Positions 56,161 to 64,000 of a stretch of DNA of 64,000 nt are shown here, piece after piece. Position numbers and translations under genes: made by a program. Each line of letters starts with the position of its first letter. Position 1 is the stretch's first letter. Source of the DNA: Gongronella butleri (Eukaryota > Mucoromycota > Mucoromycetes > Mucorales > Cunninghamellaceae); contig JAIWZP010000028.1 in NCBI GenBank assembly GCA_025201375.1, positions 186,001 to 250,000 on the forward strand, given 5' to 3'. Under the pieces are notes generated by a model that did no database searches, was not told where the DNA came from, and saw only the letters and a program-made list of their open reading frames with translations.

Positions 56161-57415
56161 ACAAAAGGAGGATTGCTAGCCCTTTTATGCCACACGGGGT
56201 GGCGGATGCTCATCCGATGACATGCAGCTTGCCGTCGACTTCTCACTAAAAAAGCATTTTATCATCAATGACATCACCAAGAGTGTCGACGCGCGAGCCA
56301 TATATTCCTTTGACCGACCGCCGCGTTCGGACTGCTTTGCGATTTTGATCGATAATCATTGTCAGCTGGCTAATTTACAATCATCGTCGTCTTTAACCAC
56401 TAAAACGAGGCCCTTTTCATTGTTAATTAATGGCACCCGTCCCAATCATCCAAGTCGCCTTTTTTCGTCACAAGGTGCCAATGGCGCTTGTTGGATTGCA
56501 TGGACGTGCCTCCTAATTGGTGATCCGCACATGACCACTTCCCCCCTCCTTTTTTTTTTTACCCGGTAAGACTCTTACCAATGCCCCTGAACAGGGGGCA
56601 AACCTTGCGTGACGCACATTGGACACTTTACAACACTGTTTCTCGGCAAATCCGCAAGATTCTTGGGCCATTGCCGGCCTGTGGCGCGAAACATTTGTTT
56701 TCCACGGCAAATATCAAGCTCGGGATGACTGCAAAACGCGAATCAGGCTTTTCTTGCTCTCACTTCTTGGCGCAATCAAGCCTGCAGAGTGCCAATTGCC
56801 GCGCGCACTACATTTTCGTGCTCATGGTTTGCCAACAAGACAAATTGAGTACCATTGATGTGAAAAAATGCCGTAAACACACTTGGCCATGAACGCCTCA
56901 TCCATGGTCCTTATGCGCCAATCAAAAGGTGCCAATGGCGCAATGGGCCAAGAGATTGACAGCGCCGGCATAAAGGTTTCTACCCTAAGATTGCAAAAAA
57001 AAAAAAAAAAGAAAAAAAAAAGAATTGTGCTGCAATGGATGGAGTAACTTGTCAATATAGCTTATGATACTGATCATGTTTCAATGAATCACCACGGACA
57101 TGACAATTTTCTTGTTACATTTTCAATATGATGTCGACAATCATGTCAGACGCTTGGCGTCCATGAAAATGCAAAAAAAAAAAAGGTGAGAGGGGTAAAA
57201 CTGAGAAGGAAAAAGGCAAGGAGCGCGTGGCTTTTAAAAATATCTGGTCTTGGAGTATTGCATGATCGATGATGTCCACGTATTCTTGTACTCTTCCACC
57301 AAGGAAAGCCGTGCGAGTGCGGTTAAATCGACTTTTAGAGTCCTAGACGATGGCAACGGCACATTGTTGCTTTTTTTTTATTGAGCTATTTGAAACGACT
57401 AGGTATTTGAACAGC
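56161..57415. other. Intergenic with possible coding debris
   Basis: Plus-strand 56640-56858 has a coding-like stretch (LWRETFVFHGKYQARDDCKT to a stop) without start or splice context. The rest has A runs (56994-57010) and no gene. Confidence 0.35.
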
Positions 57416-57775
57416 CTAAGGTTGATCTGTGGTTTCCATGTTATCGAGTCTCGCAAGTTCTCGGTCCAAGGTGTTGTCTCCATTGAATTGCAACAAATCC
57501 ACTAAATCGACACTTTCTACTAAAGCGTCGAACACATTACGGCGTTGGATGGTTTGCGACCCTTCCGCCTTTGCCGATGCAATGGCGGGCTGCATAATCT
57601 TTATCGTCGTGAATTGCAAAATCTTCGCCAAAGCAATGGCGACCCTCTTGTTCGACTTGTCGCAAATGCCTCTGTGGTGAAGCTTGGCGGCGATTTGCGG
57701 CATGTAGAAACTAGTGTCCATGAGGAGAGCGAGACGTGTAGTAAAATCAAGTGAAAGGAACAGATTCAATCTCAT
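57416..57775 (-). CDS. Divergent histone-fold (H2A-like) protein
   Basis: Single-exon minus-strand ORF of 119 residues, ATG at 57775. The central part fits the H2A fold. It has a short lead helix with FTTRLALLMDTSFYMPQI where H2A has its RAGL-FPVGRVHRLL region, then VAIALAKILQFTTIKIMQPA for the long alpha-2 helix and SQTIQRRNVFDALVESVDLV for loop 2/alpha-3 (RIIPRHLQLAIRND in H2A). Basic tails are absent: the N-terminus is short and the C-terminus acidic (LARLDNMETTDQP). It is thus not a canonical core histone. NF-YC or archaeal-type histone-fold proteins are alternatives. It is divergent, 279 bp away, from the intact HMG-box gene at 58055, suggesting a shared promoter. Confidence 0.6.
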   Translation of the reverse strand: MRLNLFLSLDFTTRLALLMDTSFYMPQIAAKLHHRGICDKSNKRVAIALAKILQFTTIKIMQPAIASAKAEGSQTIQRRNVFDALVESVDLVDLLQFNGDNTLDRELARLDNMETTDQP

Positions 57776-58054
57776 CAAGCGCCCAAATTTAGTGGCCTTT
57801 TTTTTTTATGCGTGGCGACATGAACAATGAAATAATCAAGGGGCGATCAGGAAAGGGAGGATGTTATGAGATTGACAAAGCGCGAGTTGCTGATTGGTTC
57901 AATTGAGCAGCAGCCTGCAGACAACAAGGAGCAAGGAGTCTATTTTTCTCATGCGCATGATGGCGCATTGGGATGAGCTTTCATTTACCAAAGAGGCAGA
58001 GTCGCCTTTTGGCTTGACATCTTTCTTTTTTTTTTTTTGTTTCTCCCCATCAAA

Positions 58055-58474
58055 ATGACACGCCGTCGACGCAATCGCGTCACCCGCACCGGTGCGCGTC
58101 TTCCAGGAGAACCTGAGGCTGCAGCCCGTCCACGAACGAGAGCCCAGCAGGCGACGCAGCAGCATTCCCCCCGTGGTCGCCGTTCCACGACGACGCCTGT
58201 GCAGCAGCCTCCTGCACAACCTCGGTCAGCGGCGGTTCAACAACATTCGTCAGTTGGCCAAATCGACCCTCAGACGATTCGACGGCCAGAATCAGCATTT
58301 GGTCTGTACTGCACGCATCAAAAGCAGCAAGATCCAAACGTTACCATTGGTGACCTGCGACAAGAATGGTTAGACATGGCGCAACCCAGACGGGAAGAGT
58401 GGATTCAACGATCTCTCCAGACAAAGCAACGGTACGAGCAGAGTCTCCGTGATTATCATCAACAAACCCAATGA
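58055..58474 (+). CDS. HMG-box-like protein
   Basis: Single-exon ORF of 139 residues. The N-terminal half is Arg/Pro/Gln-rich and disordered (MTRRRRNRVTRTGARLPG...). The C-terminal half is an HMG-box-like domain: RPESAFGLYCTHQKQQ, then VTIGDLRQEWLDMAQPRREE, then WIQRSLQTKQRYEQSLRDY. The conserved Pro-x-SAF, central Trp and final Tyr-x-x-x-L-x-x-Tyr pattern of the box are visible. It should bind DNA in the nucleus. A broken paralogue is at 44533-44931. AAATAAAA follows the stop. The promoter region is shared with the histone-fold gene. Confidence 0.7.
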   Translation: MTRRRRNRVTRTGARLPGEPEAAARPRTRAQQATQQHSPRGRRSTTTPVQQPPAQPRSAAVQQHSSVGQIDPQTIRRPESAFGLYCTHQKQQDPNVTIGDLRQEWLDMAQPRREEWIQRSLQTKQRYEQSLRDYHQQTQ

Positions 58475-58654
58475 GCCATCGCTGTGCTTCAATGTTTTAA
58501 ATAAAAAAAATGAGACAAATCCTCATACGCATGGGAAAAGCCCTTGGACTGCATCTGTCAACAGTGAGTGTTAGAGTGAGATGCCCTTTTCCGTGTATTT
58601 GTCATTTTTTCGTGAAACCGAGAAAGTGTACTGTGCACGCAAGGGAGCAATTCC

Positions 58655-58777
58655 ATGGACATTCTCGACAAAATCACCGCTTCTGTCGTTATCGCCATCA
58701 TCCTCAGTCTCTACCTCACCATCCGCACGCTCTCTGCTTTTTCTTTTGCTTTTTTGCATCGTCTCACCGAATTCTAG
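58655..58777 (+). CDS. Small predicted single-pass membrane protein, copy 2
   Basis: A 40-residue ORF, MDILDKITASVVIAIILSLY then LTIRTLSAFSFAFLHRLTEF. It has one membrane-like helix (about 9-31) and a short basic/aromatic tail. It keeps its frame relative to copy 1 (45119-45277) in spite of many nucleotide differences. It lies 180 bp downstream of the HMG-box stop on the same strand and could be co-transcribed or a separate short gene. Function unknown. Confidence 0.45.
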   Translation: MDILDKITASVVIAIILSLYLTIRTLSAFSFAFLHRLTEF

Positions 58778-59153
58778 TCCAATAGGGCCTGCCAAAAAAA
58801 AAAAAAAAAAGGCGGAGACGACAATGTTTGAGGCACCGCGTCATCCATGCAAGATCAAGGGCAGCTTAGGCCGTGTCTCAATCAAGCCCCTAGCTTCTGC
58901 GGAGCCCCTGGTGCCAAAAGTTGCGGCGATTGAGCCAGCAGTGATGCTTGGCACCTCGTGGCTGCTGGTGATCCGGTCAATCGTCACGCGCTGTCAGCAC
59001 CATCCAATTGGCGATCTGATTCTTCGACTCCTTTTGCCCACGGCGCCCGCAACGCCCATCGCCGCCATTTCAACTCAATGTTGCTCTGCGACACAGCTAA
59101 AATCATCACAACCGCCATCCGCCACCACAAGGGATTGCGCGACTCGGGCGAGG

Positions 59154-59579
59154 GCAAAAATCGCAGCGCTTTAGATTAGTGTTCCTAGGTTTTGAATAAA
59201 ATCATGTTGTTAATTTGACTATCTACACACTGGTGACCTGAGAATTGAGTCACGACACGCATTGACCCCCTCTTCTCTAAATAGTCTAATCGGCAAGAAA
59301 ATTACCGAGATTAGATCGTTGTACTAATAGGATTTGGCCAATATTTTCACTAGAGGTGTATTTTTACGTCGGATACCCATGAAGTGTTTAAAAAAAAGAA
59401 AAATGTTATTAGTTGACGAGCAATCCTTCACTTCATGGAAAAAAAATGAAGCGTTTGGCTGGTGAAAAAAATGAAGGCATGGAAGCTGTTGCGCATCGGT
59501 CCGTGAAAAAAATTGAGGTTGATCATAATAGACAATGGATGTCGGGCAGGTTTTTTTTCTTTCGGGCGAAGTGTTGTGG
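59154..59579. other. Flank of module copy 2 with partial boundary repeat
   Basis: Positions 59425-59500 resemble 46868-46958 (TGAAGG...CTGTTGCGCATYGGWCC). No gene. Confidence 0.4.
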
Positions 59580-60050
59580 TTCCATTGCTGAAAAAGAGCC
59601 TCGATAGCTTGGTGTGCGCATCACGCATCTCAAAAATGCCTGTTGGGCGAATGTGGTGGTTCCATTGCAGATGGAGATCACGAGAAACAATTACATGAGT
59701 GGCTCGATACACTTTTTGTGGAAACCTGGGCGCGGAGTCGCACCATCTTTTTTTTTTTTTTTTTTTTTTTATCCAGAAAACCCTCGATGGGTCGGTGTGC
59801 GCATCATGCATCTCAAAAATGGCCGTTGAACGAGGGTTGTGTTCCATTGCAGAAAAAAAGGGCCTCGATAGGTCCGTGTGCTGCGCATCATTCATGCATC
59901 CAAAAATGGCTGTTGTGTGAGTGTTGTGGTTTCATTGCAGCAATTGGATGGACATCACGAGAAATGAGAGCATGAGTGTCTCGATTCACTTTTTGTGCAA
60001 ACCTCGGGGGTCGCTGCTCTTTTTTTTTAATCCAGCAACTTCTAATTGTT
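59580..60050 (+). repeat. Degenerate tandem repeat, family P, units of about 120-200 bp
   Basis: Three units share CCTCGAT-G-TCGGTGTGCGCATCATGCATC, CAAAAATGGC-GTTG, GTGTTGTGGTTCCATTGCAG and GACATCACGAGAAA. A fourth, separated unit lies at 60930-61150. A T run of about 22 is at 59749-59770. Confidence 0.65.
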
Positions 60051-60224
60051 CGGTGTGAAAAGTAGGACACAGCACAATACCAAGGGGAAATGTCGTCGTA
60101 CAAACCCAAGGACTTCGCGCAATAACATTAAAGCATGAATTCGTCACCCCGCTTAAAGCCCGCCCTGGAGCCGCGTTCTTTTCCTACGCTACTCTTCTTT
60201 CTCTCTCTTTTATTTTTTTTTCCT

Positions 60225-60650
60225 TTCATAGCCATGCACGCATGCGAGAACATGCAAGCACGACACCACTCAACAGACTGAAAAAGCACTGGAAAAGGAC
60301 AAAAGCCGCTGGTGTTCACTATTTTTTTTTTTTTTGGTGTCTTGGCGCGTCCTGTTGCCTGGCTTTGTCCTCTTTTTTTATTTCTCTAATGGCCATGCGA
60401 GCACATGCAAGCATGACACCGCGCAACACACTGCAAATGCACTGGAAATGGACGAAAACAACTGATAATTTTTTTTTGCAGCCTTGGGCACGCATCATGT
60501 TGTTGCCTGACATCCTTTGTCCTGTTTTTTTTTTTCTCAAGGCCATTCGAGCATATGGGCGCTCGACACCACGCAGCACACTGTGAAAGCACCGGAAATC
60601 GATGAAAACAATCGGTATTCGCTGTACTTTGTCTTTTTGATGGCTATTGC
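60225..60650 (+). repeat. Degenerate tandem repeat, family Q, three units of about 155 bp
   Basis: Units begin near 60225, 60385 and 60535 with (A/T)(T/A)GGCCAT(G)CGAGCA-ATGCAAGCA-GACACC, then AAA-GCACTGGAAA-GGA, then a T run. Inserted between the family P copies. Confidence 0.65.
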
Positions 60651-60929
60651 TCGATGAATCAAGGGGGCCAGAAGCGATTTGCACCAGCAACAACGACATC
60701 AGCGCTTCAAGGCCCCCAAAGATGATTTACAGCCAAGGTAATAGCTCTCTCTCTTTTGTCTTCACTCAATTTAATAAAGAAGCTGCTATTACACACAAAA
60801 CGGCATATAGTAGCTAAAAAAGGCGCGAGGAGACAGACTTGGAGTCGTGTTTTTTTTTTTTGGCAAAATTGGTCATGGATTCCAAGATGGCTGCCGTTGT
60901 CAGAGTGTTGTGGGCCGCTAGTCCTTTTT
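60651..60929. other. Spacer between repeats
   Basis: No gene is seen. Confidence 0.35.
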
Positions 60930-61150
60930 TTAGTCCAGGAACCCTCGATAGCTCGTCGGTGTGTGCATCATGCATCCCAAAAATGGCTGTTGGACGTTGG
61001 GCGAGTTTCATTGCAGCAAAAAAAAAAAAAAGAAGGCAGATGGACATCACGAGAAATGAGAGTTTGATTGTCTCGATTCACTTTTTATGCAAACCTTGGG
61101 GGGTCATTCGTCGTTCCATTCCAAAAATGGCTATCGGGCGAGTGCTGCGG
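60930..61150 (+). repeat. Separated unit of tandem repeat family P
   Basis: Shares ACCCTCGATAGCTCGTCGGTGTGTGCATCATGCATC, CAAAAATGGCTGTTGGACG, TTTCATTGCAG and GGACATCACGAGAAATGAGAG with 59580-60000; positions of the match are 60950-61060. Confidence 0.65.
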
Positions 61151-61159
61151 TTTCAGATC

Positions 61160-61520
61160 CGGTCGACATGCGGGTTTTCTGATAATTGCTCATGAGAAGA
61201 GGAAATCAAAAAAATATCGCTATCGTGGCACAGCACCTTTCAACGTCAAGAAGTGACCCCACATCTTGCCAGGCCAGGCCAAGGCCTCCGGACCTTGTTG
61301 CAAGCAAATCAGCAATAAAAATCGGGGTTAATCACGTCGTTCCCGAGGAAATTACAATCAAAGTCGAATGTTATCATAGAAAATCGAATTTCGCCATCTG
61401 CTTTGCTCACACATCCATGAAACCGAGTTCACACGACAGAGAATCCAATTCCGCATCTTTTGTCACTGCAATGCCCTTTGATCTGAAATTTGCCGTGGAC
61501 TGTCTTGTCCGTTGCTTGCG
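61160..61520 (+). repeat. Relic of the old dispersed repeat, copy 6
   Basis: 61170-61300 is nearly identical in places to 48890-49020 (GAAGAGGAAATCAAAAAAATA; GCCAGGCCAGGC-AAGGCC-C-GGACCTTGTT). 61310-61515 resembles the PLSSK/VVEK module. Confidence 0.6.
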
Positions 61521-61649
61521 AAAAAACTGGGGTTGAAGTATTAAATCTGGCGCTACAGGTGCGAAAAGGCAGCGCATCGGGTTTGCCTAGATGAAACAAA
61601 GTGACTCCCGTACACATGCTTTTCCAATTGTAAATTTTAAGCATGTTCG

Positions 61650-62141
61650 AATATTAATTTAACGTGCCAGGGGTCAAATTGTGTACAGTATTTCTGGAGA
61701 ACCATCGGGTTTCTCGTCAACGGTCCCGTTCGGCCCCTGGATTTTACTTTGTTCCGATAAAGGCCTCCTTCTTGTGCATCATTCAGGTGCTTGTGCCGTC
61801 GCCTTGCTTTGTCGGCACAACTTTGAAATCAAATGCTTTTTCACTTGCGCGATGCACGCTCTGATCACGGCTTGTGTTTTCTCAAATACGCTAGTCTGCA
61901 TACCTGCCCGGTGGGTGCCTCACCGTGAAACGTATTTTTGGCCATCCTGACATAAATGTAGCTGCAGCAATGGCTTTTCAAAGTCATCATGGCCACTTTA
62001 TATTAAATTTTCAAACAGTATTTGTGAGTTTATTTGTCGAATAAAAAAGAATATAGAAATTTGCATAAAAACCACCGCGAGTAAAAAAAAAAAAAAAAAA
62101 ATTGGCTGGGAACAAATCACTTGGTCAGGGCACGTCAGCAT
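61650..62141 (-). other. 3' flank of the Fanzor gene; candidate guide-RNA region
   Basis: Nothing coding is seen. In characterised Fanzor and TnpB loci the guide (omega) RNA is encoded at or beyond the 3' end of the nuclease gene and runs into the element's end, which here would be leftward from 62142. The region has an A run at 62082-62100 and no obvious terminal inverted repeat. This is a place to look, not a demonstrated RNA gene. Confidence 0.25.
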
Positions 62142-64000
62142 CTACGCACCTCCTCGCGTGAAAACATCAGGCACAGGATTGTCGTTGAGGATGGCGTCTC
62201 CAATGATGACCATATTTCTGCAGGCCATATTATCGCGATTGAACGTACGGTGGCAATTAGAGCATCTAAATAATTCATGTCACGCCGTTAAAAATCTATC
62301 GTTCACTTTTTTGTTTTTGTCTTACATAAGCTTTCCCCAGACCTTGACTGTCGAGTTTTGCCACGGACGTGGGTTTTCAATCCGCTGAGGACCCATGCGC
62401 GCTGTATTTGTCAGGCAAACAGGGCAAACCTTCGAGTTGCGGTATTCATCGATTAGATACACCTCAAACCCAAGTTTCTTCAGGGCGCTCCGCAGGCCAA
62501 TGCCGCGAATCGGTTCATGAAACCGCATGTGCGGCGCGCTCCAGTTGCCCATGACGAGTACCGTGTTGTCATGAAACGCCGTACGGATGGCATTCCCAAG
62601 GTCTTGATCGTGCTGTTGCCGCGCGTTATACTGATTAAATCGCAACTTGCGGTAAAGAGGCTGCGGCTGGCCTGTCTCACCGTTACCCAAAGTCGTGGCA
62701 TTCGCGTACCAGTCGTGGAGAATCTCCCATTCCACTGCTTGCTGGCCCAGGTAATCCACATAGGCGGCCAGATTTTGAGTCTTGCTGCTGACAGTGCTCA
62801 TTCGTTGCAGCGATTGAGAAACCCCGTGTGGGACATCTTCCCGCAACGTGCGATAATGTCGACGATGAAGTGCTTTGCGTCGGCTGCTGCTGGTGTAACG
62901 GTGCGTTTGCCGGTTTTGAGGTGTGCTCGTGCTTGACATACAATACATGAGGTCGCGACGCCCACAGTCAACGTACACGAGGCTGCTCTGGGCGTCTTGG
63001 TGAATGGCCAAAAGACGTTGGCGGTCCACTTGCTCCAGCTCGTGAATGTATGTCGTCTCCCGAACCGATGGCACAAACGTGCGCCGGGGCCCCCCAGCAT
63101 TGGTAGCCCGAGTTGTTTTTAGGATGCTGACAGACACACCATCTGTGTAGATTGTGCCATTAAAGCAAAAGGGCCGCCAGTGTCCGTCGTGTGGCCATGC
63201 CGGAGGCTGCTGCTCATCTCCTTGGATTTGACCTTGCGACCACCAAACGTCATTGGCAAAATTGACCACCAGGCTCCAGATATCAAATTTGTAGTCTTGA
63301 GTGTTCTGGCGACCAGCTGGTCGAAGGTTCGCATTATTTTCAAAACGTAATCTCTGCACGCATTCACGGAGAATCATCGTGTCAATCTGAACCGCTGATG
63401 GCACCCATGATTTGCGCGTCGGGTACCAATTGTAAGATCGGTAGGACTGGAAGTCTACTTGTTCACCAGGCTCTTGTTGATGCCCCAGAGGGGCCACATG
63501 GGCAGCAGCATAACGACTCAATAGGTAAAAAGCGTTGACGTAGCGTTTTGGGGTATACTTGACGTCGACAAAGTAGTTGTCCGCGCGAATAAATTCATTT
63601 GGTTGCAATTGAATTTGCGCGAAACAAAGCCGCAAATCATTGACGAGCTCCTGAGCTTCTTGCAACATGGGGCCTCGAAGATGCGCTGGAACAGCGGCGA
63701 CAACGTTCTCGATTAGCTGTGGCACACCTTCGGCATTGATGGCACCAATTTGCGCCTTCAGCTGGCGTACATTTGTCGCGTAAGCGCCCTCATTGAACTC
63801 GGTGTTTTCTTCGTCTTCGTCGTCCTCGACACCAGGGTTCTCGGCATTTCGCTGTCGTCTGGCCCATTCGCGCACATTGCGCCGCTTGAATACAAAGTCC
63901 AGCGTGTACAGAACTCGCCTCTCGAAATTCTGCTGCACATTGTTCAGGTAGGCGGCGTTGACCTGATTGGTGGCGTAATGCGACGTCTGCTGCACACGGC
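62142..64000 (-). CDS. Fanzor-type TnpB-like RNA-guided nuclease (5' end outside window)
   Basis: A eukaryotic homologue of IS605-type TnpB. Two minus-strand exons are visible (62326 to the window edge, and 62142-62275), joined by a 50-nt intron, giving about 600 residues with the start beyond 64000. The N-terminus resembles other Fanzors (YLNNVQQNFERRVLYTLDFV). RuvC-I is LVYVDCGRRDLMYC, with the Asp codon at 62967-62969. A motif VLVMGNWS precedes the Fanzor-type alternative Glu in LIDEYRNSKVCPVC. The zinc ribbon is completed by CSNC, and RuvC-III is FNRDNMACRNM, with Asp at 62232-62234. The intron separates the two halves of the zinc ribbon. All expected catalytic residues appear to be present, so the protein may be active. 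An acidic patch DDEDEENTEFNE lies near the N-terminus. Whether it belongs to a transposon or is domesticated cannot be told. Confidence 0.85.

Larger units (their letters stand above)
57975..59153 (+). repeat. Duplicated HMG/transmembrane module, copy 2
   Basis: 1.18-kb direct repeat of 44450-45621. This copy has the intact HMG-box ORF. It is followed at 59425-59500 by a partial copy of the boundary repeat seen at 46865-46960. Confidence 0.85.

Noticed and set aside
260..61520. Repeat-induced point mutation (RIP) as cause of repeat decay
   Set aside because: The relics keep many CpG and ACGCGT sites and show indels more than a C-to-T excess. A dinucleotide index would be needed to be sure.
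1..64000. CRISPR array
   Set aside because: No set of short identical repeats with unique spacers of constant length was found. The tandem arrays are degenerate and lack spacers.
1..64000. tRNA or rRNA genes
   Set aside because: I saw isolated GTTCAAA/GTTCGA-like strings, for example near 22630 and 48795, but none with a matching acceptor stem, D-arm and anticodon arm. A covariance-model scan would be decisive.

Overview
This is a window of nuclear DNA from a fungus, most likely an early-diverging lineage (Mucoromycota or a relative). The lineage is inferred. The gene set is eukaryotic, with many introns of about 45-150 nt, mostly GTAAGN...YAG with a CTCAC/CTAAC-like branch point and a T-rich 3' end. 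Conserved genes include SF3B1, PABP, MSH3, a PAK kinase and an NDUFA11-like complex I subunit. A sestrin and a Fanzor nuclease, both absent from the familiar yeasts, point to the early-diverging fungi.

Layout. Positions 1-40,000 form a housekeeping arm in which single-copy genes alternate with blocks of old repeats. In order: a C2H2 zinc-finger gene (1587-3875, +), a short-chain dehydrogenase (4985-5925, -), MSH3 (7845-11919, -, 16 exons), a four-RRM poly(A)-binding protein (13368-15849, +), SF3B1 (16156-20093, -), an NDUFA11/Tim17-type protein (20348-21051, +), a CAP-Gly coiled-coil protein (26273-28083, -), a PNRC/decapping-activator-like protein (28795-29727, +), a PAK kinase with a CRIB domain (32616-35061, -), a sestrin (35887-38357, +) and a secreted protein (38648-39821, +). 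Repeat relics lie at 260-1110, 12390-13190, 21590-23060 and 31040-31870. They belong to one degraded dispersed family whose most complete copy is at 47745-49220.

Positions 40,000-64,000 form an accessory arm built by duplication. It holds tandem repeats with TGACGTCA motifs (40395-41160). A candidate composite element (about 41595-47095) is bounded by inverted repeats of about 215 bp. Inside it are an HMG-box gene between two homologous foldback palindromes, a small lysine-rich gene, and a module of an HMG-box pseudogene plus a small transmembrane ORF. A second copy of that module, with an intact HMG-box gene, sits at 57975-59153 next to a divergent H2A-like histone-fold gene and a partial copy of the bounding repeat. 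Between them are three small or medium unknown genes (50367-50804, 51688-52659, 52915-53510) and a broken gene (54140-56160). The right edge carries a Fanzor-type, TnpB-related, presumably RNA-guided nuclease, cut by the window at its 5' end.

Functional themes. The first arm is mostly RNA processing (SF3B1, PABP, decapping factor), DNA repair (MSH3) and signalling (PAK; sestrin, an amino-acid/TORC1 input in animals). SF3B1/NDUFA11, MSH3/PABP, CAP-Gly/PNRC and PAK/sestrin are divergent pairs that may share promoters. The accessory arm is enriched for DNA- or chromatin-binding folds (HMG boxes, a histone fold, acidic proteins) and transposon-derived sequence. It is where an undescribed mobile system is most likely. 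Exon coordinates come from splice sites and reading-frame closure read by eye and have not been checked against transcripts.
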